NCBI GenBank assembly: GCA_965242615.1
Contig: CBDESR010000005.1
Coordinates: 2,108,001-2,172,000 of the forward strand
DNA from: CBDBCU01 sp965242615
GTDB lineage: Bacteria > Chloroflexota > Dehalococcoidia > Lucifugimonadales > UBA3495
DNA: 64,000 nt
Direction of reading: 5' to 3'
Shown here in pieces: positions 1 through 7,584 of this stretch; the first letter of the stretch is position 1; the number at the start of each line of letters is the position of its first letter. The position numbers and the translations under genes are program-made. The notes beneath the pieces were generated by a model. The model did no database searches, had not been told where the DNA came from, and worked only from the letters and a program-made list of their open reading frames with translations.

Positions 1-465
1 CGGCTGCAACTGCCGCTGCTGCGCCCTTGGGTAACGCTCCAAAGCCCGCTCCAGCAGGTTAAGAAAGTGGGGCGACATAAAGGGGCGCGTCCGCAGCTTG
101 AAAGTGGTAAAGGGGCGGCCGGCCGCATCCTGATAGGCGTACTGGCAAATGTTAGTGCCGTCGATTTTCAGGTAAGACGCCACATCCTCCGCGCCGTACA
201 GCACCCAATCGCCGCCCTTGTGAAAGGGATAGGCGGCCTTGGGCGTAACCTTGATGAACTGCGGCGCCGGGCGGCCGTTGACCTCGGTAATCGCCAGCGC
301 GCCGTATTCATCCCCGCCAACAATCTGAATGTGACCGGCCATACGGTTACCCGGATTGAGCGGGTCAATCTCCAGAAAGGGACGCCACAGCTTGGGATGG
401 CTTTCCGGCGTGGTGTGGCGGTAGTGGATGTCGTGCCAGATTCGAGTGGATTCGGGAGTGTCCAT
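1..465 (-). CDS. RNA ligase-like nucleotidyltransferase, N-terminal part (cut by window edge)
   Basis: The frame is open from an ATG at 465 to the window edge, giving 155 residues without a stop. Residues 99-104 read KIDGTN, the KxDGxN motif I of covalent nucleotidyltransferases (RNA/DNA ligases and capping enzymes), where the lysine is adenylated. The preceding strand (WVLYGAEDVASYL) and the following basic stretch FKLRTRP fit the start of an ATP-dependent RNA ligase domain. It is the last visible gene of the thiG-thiE-thiS operon, 14 bp after the small ORF. It would seal nicked or broken RNA if functional. Motifs III-V lie outside the window, so activity cannot be judged; a DNA ligase is less likely given the DGTN form. 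Confidence 0.6.
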   Translation of the reverse strand, partial: MDTPESTRIWHDIHYRHTTPESHPKLWRPFLEIDPLNPGNRMAGHIQIVGGDEYGALAITEVNGRPAPQFIKVTPKAAYPFHKGGDWVLYGAEDVASYLKIDGTNICQYAYQDAAGRPFTTFKLRTRPFMSPHFLNLLERALERYPRAQQRQLQP

Positions 466-479
466 AGTTACCCATCCCT

Positions 480-704
480 TTACGCCCGGAGTTGGGACAA
501 AAGTTGCCAGAGACGGTGCCAGACCTGCCGCCGTTCCGGGTCGGTCAAGGGGCGGCCGGTTTCCCGGCGGACCATAATTACCGCTTGTCCCGCCAGAAAG
601 CCCCAACTGCCCGGTTCGTCCCGCAACCAAGCGACGACCTTTTCCCGGTTAGCCCGCAGCAGGTCGAGCAGCAGGGCATCCAGATTTGCGGCGGGAAAAG
701 TCAT
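480..704 (-). CDS. Small hypothetical protein in the thiamine operon
   Basis: This 74-residue protein starts at an ATG that overlaps the thiS stop by 4 bp (ATGA), so it is almost certainly translationally coupled to thiS. It is helical, rich in Leu, Arg and Trp, with a hydrophobic mid-section (WGFLAGQAVIMV) and no cysteine. I do not recognise the family. The gene lies between thiS and the RNA-ligase-like gene with only 14 bp to the latter, so all share one transcript. The position suggests, but does not prove, a link to thiamine or sulfur-carrier chemistry. Confidence 0.6.
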   Translation of the reverse strand: MTFPAANLDALLLDLLRANREKVVAWLRDEPGSWGFLAGQAVIMVRRETGRPLTDPERRQVWHRLWQLLSQLRA

Positions 705-910
705 CCGCCGCCCACCGGCCGGACAATTTCCAGGGTATCCCCATCCCGCAGCTGCACTTGGGGAAAGGTCTCTTTTTTCAGAACTTCGCCGTTGTAGCCC
801 ACCGCCAGAAATTGCAGGTTCAAGCCAAAGGAAAGCAGGTAGGACTCCAAGTCGCTGGCTTCGGCTTGCCGGGCTTTGCCGTTGACGATTAGGCTAATGG
901 TCTCCGCCAT
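701..910 (-). CDS. thiS: Sulfur carrier protein ThiS
   Basis: This 69-residue beta-grasp protein ends in VRPVGGG, the C-terminal Gly-Gly tail that is adenylated and converted to a thiocarboxylate to give sulfur for the thiazole ring of thiamine. Length and the pattern I-V-N-G ... L-x-x-L ... G-D-x-L-E-I-V match the ThiS family. The tail carries three glycines rather than two, which is tolerated in the family. It overlaps the thiE stop by 17 bp and the next small ORF by 4 bp, inside a TPP-riboswitch operon. No ThiF adenylyltransferase is visible in this window. Confidence 0.9.
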   Translation of the reverse strand: MAETISLIVNGKARQAEASDLESYLLSFGLNLQFLAVGYNGEVLKKETFPQVQLRDGDTLEIVRPVGGG

Positions 911-1559
911 AACAACCTCCCGGGGTAAGGGCGGCGCGCATCGCTGCTTTCAATCGGGCGGCGGCTCTTTCTGGATCCGTAGCCGCCAGAATGCTGGTAA
1001 TCACCGCCGCGCCAAAGGCCCCGGCTTGCATTACTTCCCCCACATTATCGGCGGTAATGCCGCCGATGCCAATGACCGGTATAGCGGTAACAGCGGCGAT
1101 TTGACTGATCAGTTCCGGGCCGGCCGGCGGTTCACCGGGATGGCTGCCGCTGGCGTACATTGTACCAGCGATTAGAAAGTCTGCGCCGTCCGCCACGGCT
1201 TGCCTAGCCCCCTTAAGGGAATGGACGGAGCGGCCCAACAGGGCATCCGTCCCCAACAGCCGGCGGGCGGCGGCTACCGGCAGAGCCGCCTCCCCCAGCT
1301 GAACCCCGGCGGCTGGCAAAGCAGCGGCTACATCCACCCGTTCATTGACCATCAGCCGGGCGCGGCCGCCAATCCTTTCCTCTAACGCCGCGGCCAATTT
1401 CAGCAGTTGACCGCCGGGCAAATCCCTTTCCCGCAACTGTACCACATCCACGCCGCCGGCTACGGCGGCGGCTACCCGGTCGGCCAAGTCGTTATTATCC
1501 CGGGCCACCCGCCGGTCCGTTACCAGACAAAGGCAGGGATGAGGCAGGGCGGGCGGCAC
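894..1559 (-). CDS. thiE: Thiamine-phosphate synthase ThiE
   Basis: ThiE joins hydroxymethylpyrimidine diphosphate to thiazole phosphate to make thiamine monophosphate. The 221-residue TIM barrel has the expected CLVTDR start, VQLRERDL (pyrimidine diphosphate binding), LIVNER, GRSVHS, GTMYASGSHPG and the phosphate-binding VIGIGGITADNVGEVMQAGA. Translation appears to start at a GTG (1559), 6 bp after the thiG stop; no nearer ATG exists. The 3' end overlaps thiS. Length is normal for the family (about 210-220 residues). Confidence 0.92.
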   Translation of the reverse strand: MPPALPHPCLCLVTDRRVARDNNDLADRVAAAVAGGVDVVQLRERDLPGGQLLKLAAALEERIGGRARLMVNERVDVAAALPAAGVQLGEAALPVAAARRLLGTDALLGRSVHSLKGARQAVADGADFLIAGTMYASGSHPGEPPAGPELISQIAAVTAIPVIGIGGITADNVGEVMQAGAFGAAVITSILAATDPERAAARLKAAMRAALTPGGCYGGDH

Positions 1560-1565
1560 GGCGGA

Positions 1566-2357
1566 TTAGCTGCCGGCCGCCGCTGGCTGCGGCACTTCGG
1601 CGGTGGGGCTGCTGGCCGCGGCGTAAGAACGCACCGGGATCCGGCCGGAGAGATAGGCTTTGCGCCCGGCTTCTACCCCCATACGGAAAGCGTCCGCCAT
1701 CAACGCCGGGTTTTGGGCTTGGGCAATGGCGGTGTTGACCAGCACGGCGTCCGCCCCCATTTCCAGAGCTTTGGCCGCATCTGAAGGCACCGCCAAGCCG
1801 GCGTCCACCACCACCGGAACCGTGGCCTGCTCAATGATAATCCGCACTTCCTCGACGGTGTGGATACCCTGCCCGGAGCCGATCGCCGAACCGAGCGGCA
1901 TCACCGTAGCGCAACCGGCATCCTCCAGTTTGCGGGCCAGCACCGGGTCGGCGTGGATGTAAGGCAGGACGATAAAGCCCTCGGCAATCAGCAGTTTGGC
2001 CGCCTCCAAAGTAGCCGCCGGGTCGGGAAAGAGATACTTGGGGTCGGGAATGACTTCCAGTTTCACAAAGTCGGTTTTAGCCACTTCCCGCCCCAAGCGG
2101 GCGACAAACAAGGCTTCCTCGACTGTAGCGCAGCCGGCAGTGTTGGGCAGGATGTTGTAGCGCGTCCAGTCGATATAGTCGAGGATGGTCTTTTCCGTGG
2201 GATCATCGAGGTTGAGGCGGCGGATGGCCACGGTAACCATCCCGGTGCCGGAGGCATCAATCGCCGCCACCATTTCCTCATTAGTGCGGTAGCGGCCGGT
2301 GCCGACAATCAGCCGGGAACTGAACCGCTTTCCCGCAATTACCAAGTCATCGGACAT
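1566..2357 (-). CDS. thiG: Thiazole synthase ThiG
   Basis: ThiG builds the thiazole phosphate ring from deoxyxylulose phosphate, dehydroglycine or glycine imine and the ThiS thiocarboxylate. The protein has 263 residues. Diagnostic pieces are SRLIVGTGRY near the N terminus, the Schiff-base lysine region DFVKLEVI, the strongly conserved LEDAGCATVMPLGSAIGSGQ, and the phosphate-binding PVVVDAGLAVPSDAAKALEMGADAVL region. A good ribosome site (AAAGGAG) sits 8 bp before the ATG. It is the first gene of the operon, placed directly behind the TPP riboswitch and terminator. A 20-residue Ala/Pro-rich tail is an unusual but harmless extension. Confidence 0.95.
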   Translation of the reverse strand: MSDDLVIAGKRFSSRLIVGTGRYRTNEEMVAAIDASGTGMVTVAIRRLNLDDPTEKTILDYIDWTRYNILPNTAGCATVEEALFVARLGREVAKTDFVKLEVIPDPKYLFPDPAATLEAAKLLIAEGFIVLPYIHADPVLARKLEDAGCATVMPLGSAIGSGQGIHTVEEVRIIIEQATVPVVVDAGLAVPSDAAKALEMGADAVLVNTAIAQAQNPALMADAFRMGVEAGRKAYLSGRIPVRSYAAASSPTAEVPQPAAAGS

Positions 2358-2385
2358 TGCGCTGCTCCTTTGGCGGCCGTGCTAT

Positions 2386-2418
2386 AAAAACAACCGCCGT
2401 TGGCTGGACTGGCGGTTG
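2386..2418 (-). terminator. Riboswitch-controlled intrinsic terminator before thiG
   Basis: On the minus strand, an 8-bp stem CAACCGCC/GGCGGTTG with a 12-nt loop is followed at once by TTTTT (complement of AAAAA at 2386-2390). It lies between the TPP aptamer and thiG, so it is the expected expression platform: thiamine pyrophosphate binding should favour termination. Confidence 0.85.
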
Positions 2419-2437
2419 CGGGCCAGAGGCGCGTCCG

Positions 2438-2534
2438 GTTCCTGCGCCGGCATTATCCGGGTCAGGTACAGACGGTCGGCAACGCCGGATCCGGTTGCCC
2501 TCTCAGCCTGGCTTGCCCAAGCTCCCGCCAGAAC
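2438..2534 (-). promoter_or_regulatory. TPP riboswitch (THI element)
   Basis: Reading the minus strand, the aptamer shows the invariant GGCTGAGA (about 2508-2501), then CCTGACCCGGATAATGCCGG and GCGCAGGAAC at its 3' side. These match the conserved J2-3 and J4-5 segments of the thiamine pyrophosphate aptamer. GTTCTG at 2534 and CAGGAAC at 2438-2444 can form the P1 stem with one bulge. It precedes an intrinsic terminator and thiG, as expected for transcriptional control of thiamine synthesis. Confidence 0.93.
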
Positions 2535-2555
2535 AATTCATTCTGCTAATGCCCA

Positions 2556-2585
2556 ACTTTAGCACGGAAAGGGCCGGCAAGTCAA
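2556..2585 (-). promoter_or_regulatory. Promoter of the thiamine operon
   Basis: On the minus strand TTGACT (2585-2580), an 18-bp spacer and TAAAGT (2561-2556) form a sigma-70 type promoter. The predicted start is near 2549, about 15 nt before the TPP aptamer, which fits a riboswitch leader. Confidence 0.6.
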
Positions 2586-2708
2586 ATCAGGAATTTTCCC
2601 GACAGCGCCGCAATGTATAGCCGTGCCATCGGCCGGTCTGCTATTGCGGCGGCGTTGACCAGCATAGTCCTTGGCAACATCCGCCGGAAACTACAGACAG
2701 CAACCGGG

Positions 2709-5700
2709 CTATTCCGCCAACCCGGTGGACTTGGTGCCGGCTACCGTCGGCTCCATACACCACTGATTCCGCAGAATTGCCAACTGCTCCACCGCGGCCG
2801 TATCCAGCCCCAAAACTTCCGTCAGCAGGCGGCGGTCCAACTCCTGCCGTACCGGGTCGCGATAGGCTTCATTAGCCGGCAGCATCTGCTCTTGGCACAG
2901 GTCATCGTAGATTTGCACAGCGGACTGCATCTGCTCCCCCGTCAACCGCCGCAAATCCAAAGTCGGAATGTTGGGAATCGCCGTTACCGTGGTCGTGCCG
3001 CGCCCCCCGGTAGTGCGATTGCTTGCCAGCCAGTAGCCCACCATCCCCAAAGTGCCGTTCAGCCAAGCACAGGTCGCCTTTTCCATCTCGATGGTATCCA
3101 TTTGCAGACTGGGCCACGCCCGGCCGCCGGCCGCTATCCGCTCCGTAAAAGCCGCCGCCGTCGGGTTGGCGTTAAACCGGAAATCCATATTGATATGCAA
3201 ACGGCTGGACTGCGCCCAGATCCTTGCCGAATCCCGCTCCTTGCCCGCTTTTATCGTTCCCGCGCTGTCCGGCGCCGTCGCCATCCGGACCTGCGTCCGG
3301 CTGTTCTGATTCCACAGCATCGGATACTCGGTGCCGCTGTTCGCTCCGGCTTGCCGGGTGAAAGCGTTCAGAATCGCCCGATGTACCGGCCCTACCCGGC
3401 CCACTTGCCCCATCCGGGCGATGGGAATCGCCACCGGGTCAATGCGCTGCGGCAGGTACAAATTGCCCCGGGCCAACGCCCGCGCCGTCCGTACCAAGCC
3501 AATGTTGGCAATGCGGGCCGTAGTCCACTTATCCAGCGGATTTACCCCTTCCAGTCGCACCGTCCCTACTTCCGTGCGGCCGACCGTGATGGCGGCAGCG
3601 GTCTCCGGGGTCGTCAACCGGTTCAGGGCAATGCGGATGGCCCGGGCCATTTCCTGGGCTTCCAGTTTGTTGCCCGGCCGCGCCGCCAGGTTGACGAAAT
3701 GCGCCCGCCGCGCCGGCTGCTCCGCCGCCGCCAACCGCCGGGCCACGATCATCGCCTCGGCAATGTCCGTATCGGCGGAAAAGGCCGCCTCCCGGTTTTC
3801 CGCCTGAGCAATGGTCAGAATAACGATGTCATTGTAGCCGTCCGCCAGCAGCTGCCGCAGCTTTTGCCAACTGCGCGCTGTCCGCCCGTCATAACTGCCG
3901 CCCAGCAGCGCCGAAATGGGCAGTATCAACGCAATATGCCCGCCCGGCTTAACCATATTGTGGGCAATGGCGGTGAAATAAGTTCCCAAGCCGGCGTAGC
4001 CGTCCCCGATGGTGTTCCGTCCCAACTGCCGGGCCCGGTCGCCCATCGCTTTCTGTTCCTCCGGCGTAGTCTGAAAAGCGGCAAAGGCCGGATTGAACCG
4101 CCGCGGTGCTTGTTCCTCCTCTCCCTCGGCCGCCTCCGTAGCGTTAAAGGGCGCGATATTGGTCGGAGTAGTAAAGGGCGGGTTCATAATCACCAGGTCT
4201 TGGCTCAAAGGGGACATATCCACTTCAATGATGCTCTGCTCCCCATTGCCGCCCATTGCCATCCGCTCCGACAGCGGCAGCACCGCCTGCTTGCGGGTCT
4301 CTTTCAAGTCCAGCAGCTCCAGCGACCCGATATTCACTTCCGGATTGCCCTTTTCGTCGAAGTTGCCGGTGCCGCCGTAGCCGTACAGCACGCTGCGCGT
4401 CCTTTCGTAATGCTCCCGGGGCGCCACCGACGACAGCAGCGACGCCGCCAGATGGACGCCGGCCGGCATAATATCGCAGGCCGTCAAAGAATTTTCCATC
4501 ATCCAGGAATGGGCCGCGTCGGGATTGCCGCCATAGTTGCGGTGCAGCTCCCGCGCCCGCTGGTAGGCGGCCAGGGGCAGCCCGCCGGTGCCGCAGGCAT
4601 AGTCGGCAATATGGTAATTTTTCAAGGTTTCCGGATTGGCCCAATCCAGATTTTCCGGCACCGCCAGATACGCCGCCAAAGTAGTGGACTCCGGCCGGGT
4701 GTAGTAAGTAGCCAGAGTCTGCCGGTCGGCGATCAGCTGCTGAAAAACCTCCCCGGCCACATCGTTGGTGCGCGTCGCTTCCCGAATGTTTGTGGCGGCC
4801 CGGGCCATCCGCTCCAATATCTGCACCGCCGGATAGGGCGTCAAGTGCAGCATTAGCCGTTTGGCAATGTAAAATATCGGCCAGTAGTTGATGGACAGGA
4901 TATAATCCCAATGCCGAATAACCGCCCGGACGGACAGCCGCCCCTCCTCGCTTTCCACTTGGAAAATGCCCTTGATGCCGCGATAGCCCGCCAGATTTTC
5001 CTGATAAGCCATCGCGTCAATCATAATGGCCGCCGCCATCCGGGCGGTCTGGGTGCGCTGCCGGTACTTTTGTTGCGCCACTTCCGGGGCATCCCGGTCA
5101 TCCGCCAATGGATACGGCTGCCGCAGCTGCTGCCCAATGGCAATGCCGGACACCGGGCGGCAAGAGACCATAATCAACGCCGCCGCATCCTCCGTACCTT
5201 CCCGCAGCTCCCTGGCGGCTTGTTCAATGGCGTTGCGCGGCTCCGCCGCCGGCTTGATAAAATCCAGCAAGCGGCGAATGTCCCCGGCAATAAAGCCCTG
5301 TTCCGGAAACCGGCTGTGCCGGTTCGCCGTGCCTTGATAGGCCGCATATTCCAGCGCAACATTGCCCGCTATCAGCAAGTCCCGGGCGGCGTCACCGGTC
5401 ACGCACTGTTGCAGCGTTTGCGGTGAGCGGAGGGCAATAACCGTGCTGACCACGCCGGTAGCCCCGGCCGCTTCCGGGTTCAACTCCCGGCCCAGCACCC
5501 GCAGACAATCGTCAACCACGGTCGCCGCCGGCAGATATTCGTTCTCCAGCACAATGGGCGGGGCATCCGTGCGGGTAACCAGAATATCCGGCTTGGTCTT
5601 GGGGCCGCGCAACGCATTCCAAAGCTCCTCCCGCGCCGTCCAGCCCAACCCGCTCGACAGCTCATTGATGACGCTGGCAATGCGCCCGTTCAATTGCGGT

Positions 5701-5714
5701 TCTTCCAGCGCCAT
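2709..5714 (-). CDS. Large solitary N6-adenine DNA methyltransferase (possible fused restriction-modification enzyme)
   Basis: This is a 1001-residue protein. Residues 324-352 resemble the HsdM-type segment before motif I (LATYYTRPEST), residues 371-380 read DYACGTGGLP (AdoMet-binding motif I) and 511-514 read NPPF (catalytic motif IV, gamma-class adenine methylase). The order motif I then NPPF matches type I/IIG methylases. The region after about residue 700 could hold target recognition. The N-terminal 320 residues contain KPDILV ... VLENEY (about 41-60), a pattern compatible with a PD-(D/E)xK-like nuclease core with glutamate for lysine, but this is weak. No separate restriction or specificity gene lies beside it. 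A promoter with an inverted repeat lies upstream. It could be a type IIG enzyme, an orphan methylase or a BREX PglX relative; the rest of BREX is missing here. Confidence 0.8.
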   Translation of the reverse strand: MALEEPQLNGRIASVINELSSGLGWTAREELWNALRGPKTKPDILVTRTDAPPIVLENEYLPAATVVDDCLRVLGRELNPEAAGATGVVSTVIALRSPQTLQQCVTGDAARDLLIAGNVALEYAAYQGTANRHSRFPEQGFIAGDIRRLLDFIKPAAEPRNAIEQAARELREGTEDAAALIMVSCRPVSGIAIGQQLRQPYPLADDRDAPEVAQQKYRQRTQTARMAAAIMIDAMAYQENLAGYRGIKGIFQVESEEGRLSVRAVIRHWDYILSINYWPIFYIAKRLMLHLTPYPAVQILERMARAATNIREATRTNDVAGEVFQQLIADRQTLATYYTRPESTTLAAYLAVPENLDWANPETLKNYHIADYACGTGGLPLAAYQRARELHRNYGGNPDAAHSWMMENSLTACDIMPAGVHLAASLLSSVAPREHYERTRSVLYGYGGTGNFDEKGNPEVNIGSLELLDLKETRKQAVLPLSERMAMGGNGEQSIIEVDMSPLSQDLVIMNPPFTTPTNIAPFNATEAAEGEEEQAPRRFNPAFAAFQTTPEEQKAMGDRARQLGRNTIGDGYAGLGTYFTAIAHNMVKPGGHIALILPISALLGGSYDGRTARSWQKLRQLLADGYNDIVILTIAQAENREAAFSADTDIAEAMIVARRLAAAEQPARRAHFVNLAARPGNKLEAQEMARAIRIALNRLTTPETAAAITVGRTEVGTVRLEGVNPLDKWTTARIANIGLVRTARALARGNLYLPQRIDPVAIPIARMGQVGRVGPVHRAILNAFTRQAGANSGTEYPMLWNQNSRTQVRMATAPDSAGTIKAGKERDSARIWAQSSRLHINMDFRFNANPTAAAFTERIAAGGRAWPSLQMDTIEMEKATCAWLNGTLGMVGYWLASNRTTGGRGTTTVTAIPNIPTLDLRRLTGEQMQSAVQIYDDLCQEQMLPANEAYRDPVRQELDRRLLTEVLGLDTAAVEQLAILRNQWCMEPTVAGTKSTGLAE

Positions 5715-5774
5715 CGCAGTTTTCCATCCTTGCCGGACTATCTTATCGGGGGACTAGCCTACCTTCCCCGAATT

Positions 5775-5810
5775 ACCCTAAATGATAGAATAGGGTTAGC
5801 CGCCCGTCAA
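5775..5810 (-). promoter_or_regulatory. Promoter of the methyltransferase gene with an overlapping inverted repeat
   Basis: On the minus strand TTGACG (5810-5805), a 17-bp spacer and TATCAT (5787-5782) fit a sigma-70 promoter. The -10 box lies between the arms of ACCCTA (5775-5780) and TAGGGT (5791-5796), a possible operator. The predicted leader to the ATG at 5714 is about 60 nt. The rest of the 330-bp gap between this gene and the divergent DUF4178 gene shows nothing else I can name. Confidence 0.5.
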
Positions 5811-6044
5811 CCGACCGGGCGTCACTGGATGATAAGATTGCCCTTGCCGGATTTCGTTATCGCTACCTTCCATACAAATACATACTGCATCCGGCGGCCC
5901 CACGAAAATGCTACTTTAACCCGCCTTGCCCCAAATCGCATTTCCCCGCCCTACCGTGTTATTATATCCCCGGCCCTGCCAGTTGCCGGCGGCAATAATG
6001 CCCGGCATAAACGGCGGCCCTACACCAAGGAGGCATTCCTGCTG

Positions 6045-6641
6045 ATGTTGCGTTCCCTATTTGGCCGGGGGAAAAAACGGCCGCCGCCGGCTACTGTCCC
6101 CGGCAACACCCTCCGCGATGCCCAAGTGGGCGATGTGGTGGTGGTGCATGGGCTGGCTTTGGAGTATGACCGCCTCTATTTTGTGGTGGAAAACATCCAC
6201 CGCTACGGCGGCAACCGCATCATCTGGTTCGAGCTGGTAGTGGCTGACGCCGACCAACGCCTCTGGCTGGAGTGGATGGACGATGGCGGCGAACTCTTTA
6301 TAACCGCCACCGACGACCGCCGGCCGGTTACTCTGGAAGCCTTGGGCTTGACCGAAGCCGACTTGATAACCCTGGACGAGGAACACTCCATCGGCAACAG
6401 CATCACCGTTGCGGGGCGGCGGTTTTCCTACCGCAACAGCTTTGAAGCCTTTTACTTCCGCAACAATCAGGGCGCCGGGGAAGGCTTTTACCTGTGGGAT
6501 TTCCTCTCTGCGGACGAGGATCGTTCCCTATCCATCGTCAAGTACGAAGGCGCGCCCTACGAAGCCCACTTCAGCACAGTACTTTCCCCGGAGAATGTCA
6601 TCCTCTATCCCGGCGCGCGGCCGGAGCAAAGGAATCGGTGA
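6045..6641 (+). CDS. DUF4178 domain protein
   Basis: The 198-residue protein starts at an ATG 11 bp after AAGGAGG (6027-6033); the longer open frame upstream to 5694 lacks such a site. It has a short basic N terminus (MLRSLFGRGKKRP) and beta-rich segments such as GDVVVVHGLALEYDRLYFVVE, RIIWFELVVA and RLWLEWMDDGGEL, the pattern of DUF4178 repeats, which appears about twice. DUF4178 genes usually neighbour DUF350 membrane proteins and PspA-like or polyamine-synthase-like genes in stress-response neighbourhoods; here a DUF350 gene follows 5 bp later. The biochemical role of the family is unknown. Confidence 0.75.
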   Translation: MLRSLFGRGKKRPPPATVPGNTLRDAQVGDVVVVHGLALEYDRLYFVVENIHRYGGNRIIWFELVVADADQRLWLEWMDDGGELFITATDDRRPVTLEALGLTEADLITLDEEHSIGNSITVAGRRFSYRNSFEAFYFRNNQGAGEGFYLWDFLSADEDRSLSIVKYEGAPYEAHFSTVLSPENVILYPGARPEQRNR

Positions 6642-6646
6642 GCCTA

Positions 6647-7531
6647 ATGCTGGATACCCTGCTGAACACTTTGGCATTTTTCCCCAAGGGACTGGTCTAT
6701 GTCGCCTTGGGCGTGGTAATCCTGTTCCTGGCCAAACTGGCCCGGGACATTGTAACCCGCCATCCCATTGACGCCGAAATCGTCGTCAAGCGAAACTTGG
6801 CCGAAGCCCTGCGCCTGGCCGGCTACCTGCTGGGCGTAATTCTGGTTTTCTTGGGAGCGGTCTATCAGCCCTTTGCCCTGACCGTCGGCGATGGCGGGTT
6901 GGGGTTCAACCGGGAATTCGGGCTGGATGTGCTGCGGGTCTCCCTCTATTCCCTGGCCGGTGTAGTCGCCTTGAACCTGGTACGCCTGCTGATGGATAAG
7001 GCGGTGCTGTACCAATTCCAGGTCGAAAAGGAAATCATCGAGGAGCAGAATGTCGGCACCGGCGCCGCCGGGTTCGGAATGAATGTAGCCGTTGGCCTGC
7101 TGATTGCCGGCGCCATTGCCGGCGGTGGCGAATGGTACACCGCCCTGGCTTTCTTTGCCTTGGGCTTGGTAGTGTTGGCTTTGTTCGCCCTCTTTTACGA
7201 ACTGACCACTTCCTTTGACATCCACGACGAAATTGAACGCAACAACCCGGCAGTAGGGGTAGCCTTCGGCGGCAACCTTATCGCCATCGGATTGGTGAAC
7301 CTCAAGGCGCTGTTCGGAGATTTTGTCGGCTGGCAGGAAGGGATAACCGAGTTCGTCGTCTTTGCCGTTATCGGCTTTATCCTCTTGTACCTGCTGCGGC
7401 TGCTGGTGGACTTGATCCTGTTGCCGCGCACCAAGGTAGCCGACCAGTTGACGGCGGGCAATGTGGGCGTGGCCTTGGTGGAAAGCGGCGTAGTAATCAG
7501 TTCGGCGTTAATCCTGTTCTTTGCCATCTAG
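6647..7531 (+). CDS. Membrane protein with two DUF350 repeats
   Basis: This 294-residue integral membrane protein has about eight hydrophobic segments. Two halves each resemble the roughly 130-residue DUF350 (YjfL) unit: KRNLAEALRLAGYLLGVILV in the first half and RNNPAVGVAFGGNLIAIGLV in the second, each followed by two more membrane segments. Single-unit DUF350 proteins are common; this is a tandem duplication. I start at the ATG 6647, after GGTGAG, rather than the open frame that reaches back into the DUF4178 gene. It is coupled to the DUF4178 gene and converges on the lipoprotein/SecA-like operon. Its role is unknown. Confidence 0.8.
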   Translation: MLDTLLNTLAFFPKGLVYVALGVVILFLAKLARDIVTRHPIDAEIVVKRNLAEALRLAGYLLGVILVFLGAVYQPFALTVGDGGLGFNREFGLDVLRVSLYSLAGVVALNLVRLLMDKAVLYQFQVEKEIIEEQNVGTGAAGFGMNVAVGLLIAGAIAGGGEWYTALAFFALGLVVLALFALFYELTTSFDIHDEIERNNPAVGVAFGGNLIAIGLVNLKALFGDFVGWQEGITEFVVFAVIGFILLYLLRLLVDLILLPRTKVADQLTAGNVGVALVESGVVISSALILFFAI

Positions 7532-7584
7532 CCGCTTTCCGGTGAACGCCGACTAATGCGGAGACAACCCCGACAGTTGTCCCC

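Noticed and set aside
2613..4856. 747-residue plus-strand ORF
   Set aside because: It is antisense to the DNA methyltransferase, rich in Arg/Pro and low-complexity, without motifs or ribosome site; the minus-strand gene has clear DYACGTGG and NPPF motifs.
2709..5714. Member of a BREX or DISARM system
   Set aside because: No PglZ, BrxC, DrmA or DrmB-like gene lies nearby; only the methylase is seen.
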